DNA of 64,000 bases from Anaeramoeba flamelloides (Eukaryota; Metamonada; Anaeramoebidae): positions 13,160,001-13,224,000 of the forward strand of contig JANTQA010000032.1 of the NCBI GenBank assembly GCA_027625915.1, in the 5' to 3' direction. A model generated the notes under the pieces. That model was not told the DNA's origin, did no database searches, and saw only the letters and a list, made by a program, of their open reading frames with translations. The position numbers and the translations under genes are program-made. This document shows, piece by piece, positions 56,730-64,000 of this stretch (position 1 is its first letter; each line of letters begins with the position of its first letter).

Positions 56730-57988
56730 ATAAAAAAACAGACAGAGAAACAAACAACAACAAATCAGAAAAAGAAGATGAAAACAAAAACAAAAACAAA
56801 AACGCCAAAATAGAGGAAGAAAATCTTGAAGATCATAGTTTGTTTTGTACACTGAACCCAAAAAATTGTAAGTGCCAATGTTGTCGATCAACCTTGATCC
56901 AAAAAATCTTGAGGTTTGTGAAGGAAAATTCAAATGAGATTTTGTCACAAAGCCATTGCCTGGATAATTTACATACATCGACGTGCAATATTCTTTTAAA
57001 CACAAAAAGATTAGTACCGACCGAAATCCACGTGTTTAGGAGGGTTGTTGAACGAGGAACAACACTGTGCAAAGTAAGGAATCTGGAGTGTTGCCCGAAG
57101 AACTTACGTTGCACAATTGGCGATTTGCTGAGCTCGATTGAGATCTCTCTTTTAGCGGGTGACCATTTACAAGAAATATGGGAAACAAAGCTCTTTGGAC
57201 TCAAGGAATTGTTCCCCGCGCTCGTCAAGAGCACCCGGGCAATGTATCGATTGAATTACCCTTATCTGAATCACAAATCTTTTGCGCATGCAAAAGGCTG
57301 CAAAAATAAAGAAGACTTAAAAATCCTCTTGCTGTCTGCGGACGAAGAGCGTTCGTGGAGAGACGACATAAACAATTCAATAAAGGACTGTGGCATTTTG
57401 CACGTCGACGTTTTAAAGGTTCACAAGAAAACGCCATGCTACGATTCAATGAAAAGCTATGATGTGATTGTTGTGTACTCCTGGGCAAAATTCGGATCAA
57501 GGCAGAAGGTCGGCGATATGCTCGCCAGGTTTGTTGAAGATGGTGGCGGATTGGTAATTTCAACTTACTATTCGCTCGTGGAAGATAACCAAGCTAGCCT
57601 CGATGGCAGAATAGTCGACGAAGACTTCCTCCCAATTAAGGCAAACCCCGAAATTCGAAATCAGCGAGCTGGATTAGGCGAAATTGCTTTACCAAGCCAC
57701 CCAGTGATGAACGGGGTCAAAAAATTTAATGGTGGCAAAAAATCTTTAAGAATTTGTTCCAAAACAGCTGAAAAGAATTCATTGATTATCTCGAAATGGT
57801 CAGATGGAACGATCCTGGCAGCCGCAAAGCAGCGTGGTAACACTAGCGGCAGGGTCGTCGTCTTGAATTTTTGTTTCGTTTCAGATAATGTTTATTCAGA
57901 TGGAGACTTTTGGGACACAAATACAGATGGCACCAAATTAATTGGTAATTCGGTTTTATATGTAGGTAAAGCTACACCTGTAAATTAA
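56141..57988 (+). CDS. BTB-BACK protein with amidotransferase-like C-terminal domain
   Basis: A single uninterrupted exon of 615 residues. Seen: BTB/POZ domain at about 18-130 (MADIQFIVGKQGKQVWAHKL, LVCSVSSTLFKTMF); a linker with poly-Lys and a 12-Gln run (about 170-196); a Cys cluster (CTLNPKNCKCQCC, about 236-248); a BACK-like helical segment at about 250-375 (KRLVPTEIHVFRRVVERG); and a C-terminal alpha/beta domain at about 392-612. That domain begins LKILLLSADEERSW, continues YDVIVVYSWAKFG and ends a strand with FVEDGGGLVIST, the layout of ThuA/class I glutamine-amidotransferase folds. No Gly-x-Cys-x-Gly nucleophile elbow is seen, so it is probably non-catalytic. BTB-BACK proteins usually recruit substrates to Cullin-3 ligases. 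Base composition is richer in G+C than its neighbours, and it is the only intron-less, plus-strand gene here. An AATAAA lies about 40 bp after the stop. Confidence 0.85.
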
Positions 57989-58829
57989 TATAGATTATAT
58001 ATAAAAATATATTTATAAATTTAAAATGAATAAAATTTTCATTCTAATTTTATTTTCTTCCCTCTTTTTTTTTCTATCTTTTATTTTTTTTATTTGGGTC
58101 AGGTGGAATCAGAAATTATATTACAAAGAAAAACAAAATAATCCATTGAATACTTAGCAATCCACAAAAAAAAACACGAGAATCATTTTTTATTGAAGAA
58201 AAATTGTTTCAAATAATATCATATTTATACAGACTATTTAAATCAAAAATCAAATAATTTAAAGATTGAAAAAGATCATATACCCTGAAGATTGTTTGAT
58301 TATAAAATCAAAATTTAAAAATAAAAGAAAAGAATTAATATCAAACCAGAATCTTATTATGAAAGATTTACATTCCAAGATTTTTTTCAATAGTTGGTTT
58401 TAAAACAATTCACATATTAGATTTTTTTTTTATTCTCAATTTAAATTAAGGATTATTGAAAAAAAAAAGACAATGGGGTGACATATATTTCAAAATACTT
58501 TTGGAATTATAACCTTTATATCTTTTGATCCAGAAGATATCTTAAATTATAACTTTTGTGGAATTTTGAAATTTTCTTGATTGTATTCGAAAATTTTCAT
58601 TGATAGTCTTTCAAAAACCTAACGCTTAATGATGAGATTAGATTTTTTTCAAATGTTTATATCGGGAACTGGATTATTTGATCGAGTAGAATAATAATTT
58701 CACAATAGCTAATCCATACAAATTCCTAAAAATTTTAAAATTTTATAGTTCTTCTCGATGTCAAGAGATGAGAGACGGCATTATCGCTTTTTATCCGGAT
58801 AAATAAACTATTTTTCAAAAATTTTGATC

Positions 58830-59422
58830 CCTTTATAATGTTTATGGGAGTTGTTTTGAGGTCTATTTCAGTATTCTTCTCAAAAAAATATTTTCAAATT
58901 TTTGGATCAGAATCATTTTTTCTAATTTTGCAAAATTTAGTTGTGCTTTTTCAAATTTTTCTTTTTCTTTTGTTTTTCTTTTTCTTTTTTTAGCAAAATA
59001 TTCTTTTTTTTTTGTTTGATATTTTCTTTTTCTTTTTCTTTTTTTTTTTTTTTTAAAGATCATGTGTAAAAAAAAAAGAGATCTTCGAAAAGACAAATAA
59101 TCACTATGAAAATTTCGACTATGTAATGTCTTTGAAAATGGATTTAATTATTCATCAAAAATCTTGTTGTTCAACTTTTTTTCAGTGAACGTTCAGTAAT
59201 AAAAAAAACCATAATACCCATTTCAAAAATTGTAACTCACTTTTTTTTAGTTTTTGGTTTTATTTTTTTTTTTAATTTTTAATATATCAGGCTTTTATAG
59301 ATTTAGAATGACTTAAAAGTGAATTAAAAATCAAATTTAATTAATAATTGTTCTTGAATACTAAAGGATAATTATTTTTTTTCAATTTATTATTTCAGGT
59401 TAGTCACAATATTGAAAAAGAG
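58830..59422. mobile_element. Dispersed element family 8, copy b
   Basis: Collinear with 43120-43712: GACTATGTAATGTCTTTGAA, GGATTTAATTATTCATCAAA, TTGTTCAACTTTTTTTCAGT, TTTCAAAAATTGTAACTCAC, TTCTTGAATACTAAAGGATA, then AGTCACAATATTGAAAAAGA. Confidence 0.7.
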
Positions 59423-60589
59423 TTTATTTTCTTGACTCTGGATTTTGATTAGCATTTCAAGTAATCCTCAGGGTATATAAATAAAAAAAGAAACCATAAA
59501 CCATTTTATTTTATTTTATTTTTTTGTTATTTTCATTCCAATTAATTTTTTAATTTTTTATTCTTGAATAAAACAAGAAAAATATTTACTTTAAAATATT
59601 GAGAATTAATATTTTCAGTGTGATTATTGAGTAGTTTTTTGGATGTGGAAATAAAAATGTATTCTTTGTTAATTTAAAATTTATAAAATATTTACTAATA
59701 TATGGGGAAAATGATTGATCATAAAACAATAAAAAAGTCAACCAGAATCCATACAGCCAAAAAAAAAAAGAAAAAACAAAAATAATTGGTAAAAAAAAAA
59801 AGAAATGTAAATAATTGCAAGATATTATCCAATCTATTTTTAAAAATAATTAAACCGAGGCATCTTTTTTTTTTATTTCAGTTTTTTCATTTTTTTGTTT
59901 ATTTTTCAACAAAGTTTCTGTTTGATGTCTTTTGTAAATTTTTTGAAAGTAAATATCAATAAAAGACACATTTACATGACTTTAATATAAACATACCTTT
60001 ATTACCCTTCTCTATTATTTTTCAAAGGAAAAATGTTGAAAGTGATTGATAATAGATTAATTTGAATAAAAAAATTTTCAACAGAACGACTTCACCCCGA
60101 TTTTAAACTTTTTGTAACACTTTATCGATTTTTTATTTTTTTGTAAAAAAAAAAATTAGATTTGATAAGAATTTTTTTCGAAATTAAGATAAGTAAAATT
60201 TTTATCTTTCAACTGGAAAAAAAAAGTTCTCAAATATCAATTAATTTAACATCAATTAATTTAATATTAATTAACCTTTGAAGGTCAAATGATAAATAAA
60301 TAGAATAATACATGTTTCTCATAGTTAGGATTCCATATAATTGATAATTTATAAACCCTGAGAAAAAATTTGTACTATTTTAAAAATAATAGTAATAACT
60401 ATAAAAGTATTCAAGTCATTTAGAAATTTTACACATAAACTATAATTTTGTAATGGGATAAAATTTGATTCTTCAACCTAGAATTTTCTTCCAAGATAAA
60501 TGGGAATCAAGTATTTTTACCCTCAAAATTCAATATCAATTTTTATTATTCAAAAAATGATCTAAAATGTTTTACTATTTATTATCAAA

Positions 60590-60856
60590 ATCTATATGTG
60601 ATACTGGAGATATCAAAAATAGTCGAATTTTTTCACAAAATTTTAATAATTGATCATTCAAAGAAAAACCCATATCAAAAGATAGTATTTATAAAAACTG
60701 TTATTGTGTTGAATCCTTCATTTTGTCTTTATTTATTTATTTATTCTTTTATTAATTGATCTTACTTTGAATTTTCAGGAAGTTTCGATTAAGGTTCCCA
60801 ATTAAAAAATGTGTATTTCACTATTTTTTCCCTGTTTAAATTTTTTTCCCAAATGG
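60590..60856 (-). mobile_element. Partial copy of foldback element B, inverted
   Basis: Its reverse complement follows 8675-8950: TTTTTTAATTGGGAACCTTA, AGTAAGATCAATTAA, AAGACAAAATGAAGGATTCA, ACTATCTTTTGATATGGGTT, TTGAATGATCAATTATTAAA. The right arm of element B is missing. Confidence 0.65.
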
Positions 60857-60949
60857 TTATAAAATTACCAAGAATATACTTAATTGTGAATAAAAATAAT
60901 AGGTAACTTATTTTTCTGTTTTAGATTGGAAACATTTATATTTTAGAAT

Positions 60950-61250
60950 TAAAAAAATAGAATCAAATTAATAAATTGTTTGAATGACGTTAACTCATCC
61001 ATTTATCAAGCCAAAACATAAATTACAAAAAAAAAAATTTTTTTTCAGATCTTGACAAGTTTTCATTTTATTTTTATAAAAAAACTAGCCCCTTAATGCT
61101 TAAATGCCGTTTTAACATTTAGTGAGTTAAAGAGAGAATTTTGAAGTGATCAAATTTGTGTCTTCTAATTCAAAGAGTATCTAGACATTGATGTCTCCAT
61201 ACAACCTGTAGAAACATTTAAAAACTAATTGAGTTTTCGAAAATAATGTT
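60950..61250. repeat. Segments shared with SMC4 introns 2 and 3
   Basis: 60950-61105 is the inverted match of about 2530-2690 (on the reverse strand AAATGGATGAGTTAACGTCA and ACTTGTCAAGATCTG). 61120-61250 matches 7340-7465 directly (TTTGTGTCTTCTAATTCAAA, GAGAATTTTGAAGTGA). The two matches come from different introns, so this is a composite of two repeat families. Confidence 0.6.
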
Positions 61251-61298
61251 GAAATCAAGGGGATGTTCTAATTTTTGAATATTAGTTTATTATAATTA

Positions 61299-62829
61299 TT
61301 ATTTGTCAAGATTTTTCAACTCCAAAAGAAGATTTGAACATTCATTTAATTTGTAATAACGCACAGCAAGGGTTAATTCTTGTTGGAGAAATTCAAGATC
61401 GTCATCAGCTGTCAATGAAATCTCATCTGTATAAAAAAATTCAATTAATTTTTGAATACTTTCGAATGATAAATTAGAAAAATCTTTATTTTGGCAAACA
61501 TTGAACTCTTTTGAAAAAAGTGAACGGTATAAATTGGATCTTGCAATCAACATCCATTTATGAACTTTTATGGCTTCAAAATCGTCATCTTCATCTTCAT
61601 CTTTCTCCTCATCGTCATCGTCATCGTCATTGTCATCATCATCATCATCATCATCTTCTACTTCCCCGTCTGGTATTAGTATTGTATAATTCATTGAATC
61701 TATATCTTGCAATAAAGTTCTTAAATCGTTTCCAAGTTCTTTATTAAAATCAATTTGCAAGTCAAATTTCCAAGAGGCAACTCTAGCCAATTCAGGTTGC
61801 TTTCCTGTATAAACCCAAACCAATAGATCGTGAACACGCTTTCTTTGTTTTTCATCTAACTTTTTCTTGTTTGATATTTGTAAAAGTTTATTCATGATTT
61901 CTTTCCCGCCTACTCGTGCTTGCACCAAACTGGAATGAATGGGAATCCCACATATTTGCAAATCTGAACCTTCGCCACTTGAAAATAACATTGACAAATC
62001 GTCTGAGAGGGAATGAGGTATTAAACAAGAATATAAATCATCCAAATATTGGTAATCATTGTTTACCGTAGTTCCACCAAAGGCGATGTACAACCTATTC
62101 CTAATAACTGAAGAAGTAGTTACACTTCTTTTACAAGGCACATTGCCACTATTTTCAAGAAGATACCACTTAAATTCTGACAAATTTAACATGTACAGAT
62201 CATCAAAATTTCCTTCCTTTTGGCTGATCCCACCAAAGATATATAATCTATTGCCATGCAGCTCGTAAACAAAGGATCTTCTTGGACTTGGCTTGTTTCC
62301 TTTCGTATTGACTTGCTCCCAAATTAGTGTTTTTAAATCAATGCGATAAAGTGTGTTATTCTCACCTGAGGAAGCGTTGCTCCCACCAAAGATATACAGA
62401 TGGCCATTCCAATAAAATGAGCTGTGCCTTGATGTTCGCTTAGGAAGATCTCCTTTTGTGTTCAATTCAATTAATGCATATTTTTTTTCTCTTTGCTTGT
62501 TGTTGAGAGCAAAGACATATAGTTTGTTTTGAATTATTTCATCATTAATTCCATAATCTCCACCAAAAATATAAAAGCTGTCATTAACTAACACGGTTGA
62601 GTGGAAACTTATAATTTTATCTAATCCCTGTAACTGTTCCCATTCATTCTTTTTGAAATCATAAAAAAAATGATGAATATTACCAGCAGAATTATATCCA
62701 CCTAGAAGATAGATCTTGTCTTTGTATATCGTTAACGTAGCCCCACTTCGACCAGCTGGCCATTGAGAATTATTTGTTTTCTTTTGAATCTTGAAAAGGA
62801 ATAAAATAGTTTCAAGATAGGAGAAAAAA

Positions 62830-62867
<38 letters not shown>

Positions 62868-63128
62868 AATATTAAGGTTACTTCTTTGCATGTTCCATTT
62901 AAAGGATCATATTCAAGAAGATCACTTTGATAATTGGGTGCATGGTAGCCTCCAAATATGTAAACTTTTTCATTATAAGTAACACTTCTAGAAGCACACC
63001 TTTTAGCAGGTTGGTAAGTTTGATCAAAACTGTTTTTTTCCCATTTAAACATTGGATCAAAAAACTGTGAAAAAGAGAATAAATGATCCGAGCTAAAAAA
63101 ATGATTCCATTTTTGGGTTTTTCGAATC
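61299..63128 (-). CDS. Kelch-repeat protein with two BTB domains (5' end unresolved)
   Basis: Exons 63128-62882 and 62789-61299 join in phase 0 over a 92-bp intron that contains a long T tract. The first begins at an acceptor (phase 2 upstream) and opens IRKTQKWNHFFSSDHLFSF, so a short start exon is missing; an internal Met lies at 63052. The recovered part is about 578 residues. Seen: six Kelch blades, each with a GG core (VYIFGGYHA, IYLLGGYNS, FYIFGGDYG, LYIFGGSNA, LYIFGGISQ, LYIAFGGTT); a first BTB-like region (GSDLQICGIPIHSSLV, then HDLLVWVYTGKQPEL); a second BTB interrupted by an Asp/Glu run of about 25 residues, then FEAIKVHKWMLIARSNLYRS and LIEFFYTDEISL. The Kelch-BTB-BTB order resembles LZTR1, a Cullin-3 adaptor, but orthology is not shown. 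The Asp run comes from GTC/ATC triplets on the plus strand near 61605-61660. Confidence 0.88.
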
Positions 63129-64000
63129 CTAAAAATTTAAATTTCGAATCATAATATGAATCTGATTACAATGGGATCTGATTTTTTCAAAACATTTTCC
63201 ACTTATTAAAGTCCCTTTTAAGGATAATTTTTCAAAAAGATTAAAAGATTATTTTATTCTGATTGCCCAGAATCAAAAATTGTATTTTTATTTTGTTCAA
63301 AAACTCTATTAAAAAAAAAAGAATCTTATGATTCTATTTCTAAGAAAAGATAATTTTCTTCTCATAAATAAACTTCAAAAATTCAGGATTGAAGAAAAGA
63401 AGATGAAAACTAATTTCACATAAAGAAAAACCACAAAAATATATTTTTTAAATTCTTTTTGAAAAATATTACATACAGCGATCATAAAATAAAAAAAAAA
63501 ATTATTAATTATTAAATTTAGAGAATCATTTGAATCCATGAAAAAACGAATGTAAACAAGAAATAATATTAGACTTATCATTTGAAGAAAAAAAATCATT
63601 TGATTCCAATGAATCAAAAAAGAATTATTTGATGTTTTATTTTCAAAAAAGAATTAAAATGTAAACTTGAAAATGATTTAAGGAAGTACGAATATTTTAC
63701 CCTTTTGAAGAATTTCCATCTTTACAGTTGTTTCAAGAATACGTGTTGATGATTTTGTTAGTGTTTTTCAAAATTATTATTATTGTTTTTTTTCTTTTTA
63801 ACTGGCTTTTTTTTTTTCAATAAGTGTGGATTTATGTTAAAGTCAGTTCCGCTTTTAAGGCACAAACTTTCAATGAAATTTAAGGCACACAAAAATCTCA
63901 AATTAAGGCACAAAATTCTGATTCTCGTAAAATAATTTGTAAAAAAAAAAATTCCAAATTGTATGCCTTAATTTGAGATTTTTTTGTGCCTTAAATTTGA
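63129..64000. other. 5' flank of the Kelch gene
   Basis: The missing start exon should lie here. On the minus strand ATG GAA ATT CTT CAA AAG near 63722-63704 is followed by GTAAAA, but its phase (1) does not fit the exon at 63128 (needs 2), so it is not included. The end is occupied by a MITE. Confidence 0.4.
63839..64000. mobile_element. Palindromic MITE family 2, copy c (cut by window end)
   Basis: Starts AAGTCAGTTCCGCTTTTAAG, then GCACAAACTTTC. AAATCTCAAATTAAGGCACA pairs with GCCTTAATTTGAGATTTTTT further right. It is the least decayed of the three copies. The right terminus lies beyond the window. Confidence 0.8.

Larger units (their letters stand above)
57989..61298. other. Spacer between convergent BTB and Kelch genes
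   Basis: About 3.3 kb between convergent genes. It contains family 8 copy b (58830-59422), an inverted partial copy of foldback element B (60590-60856), and segments shared with the SMC4 introns (60950-61105 and 61120-61250). The rest is AT-rich with no gene. Confidence 0.6.

Noticed and set aside
56293-57843. Several minus-strand frames across the BTB gene
   Set aside because: All lie antisense to a well-supported domain-bearing exon and match nothing.
63704-63722. Candidate start exon of the Kelch gene (MEILQK then GTAAAA)
   Set aside because: Its phase does not match the acceptor at 63128, so no frame-keeping join is possible with these two sites.
1-64000. CRISPR array, rRNA, plasmid origin or bacterial contamination
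   Set aside because: No regularly spaced short repeats with unique spacers, no rRNA-like sequence, and conserved genes with spliceosomal introns throughout.

Overview
The window is strongly AT-rich nuclear DNA from a microbial eukaryote. It has spliceosomal introns with GT...AG ends (donors such as GTAAGT and GTATGT), conserved eukaryotic genes (condensin SMC4, Beclin 1, a DCN1-like neddylation factor), and dense homopolymers and microsatellites. BTB, Kelch, ankyrin, PH and PX proteins and Lys/Asn/Gln-rich low-complexity stretches suggest an amoeboid protist of the Anaeramoeba or amoebozoan type. That placement is inference. I see no rRNA, no convincing tRNA, no CRISPR and no bacterial-style operon. 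In-frame stops in the recognised genes are TAA or TAG, consistent with the standard code.

Layout: 1-11310 is most of SMC4 (minus strand, 3' end outside the window). 11311-15460 is a repeat-rich spacer. 15461-18215 is a Glu/Ser/Thr-rich disordered protein with internal repeats. 20308-21061 holds two exons of a DCN1-like gene. 24027-24884 is a small Asn/Lys-rich gene model of unknown function. 24885-30789 is a spacer full of MITE-like elements plus a LINE relic. 30790-37783 is a large PH-PX-ankyrin protein. 40222-41354 is the 5' part of a gene with tandem ubiquitin-fold (RA or FERM-F1-like) domains. 44842-52240 is Beclin 1. 56141-57988 is an intron-less BTB-BACK-amidotransferase-like protein, the only plus-strand gene. 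61299-63128 is a Kelch plus double-BTB protein.

The most striking property is gene architecture. Splice junctions can be followed by reading frame and family alignment, and SMC4, the ankyrin gene and Beclin 1 each carry one or two introns of 2.4-5.5 kb beside introns of about 100-320 bp. The giant introns are built from the same transposon relics as the spacers: LINE fragments, terminal-inverted-repeat elements, foldback MITEs and short hairpin repeats. About ten dispersed repeat families were found by eye, several with terminal inverted repeats that define their ends.

Functionally the genes look like unrelated housekeeping and signalling genes: chromosome condensation, autophagy/PI3K complex, cullin neddylation, membrane-lipid-binding signalling. 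Two BTB proteins and a DCN1-like protein could all belong to cullin-RING ligase biology, but BTB genes are common and shared location alone is weak evidence.
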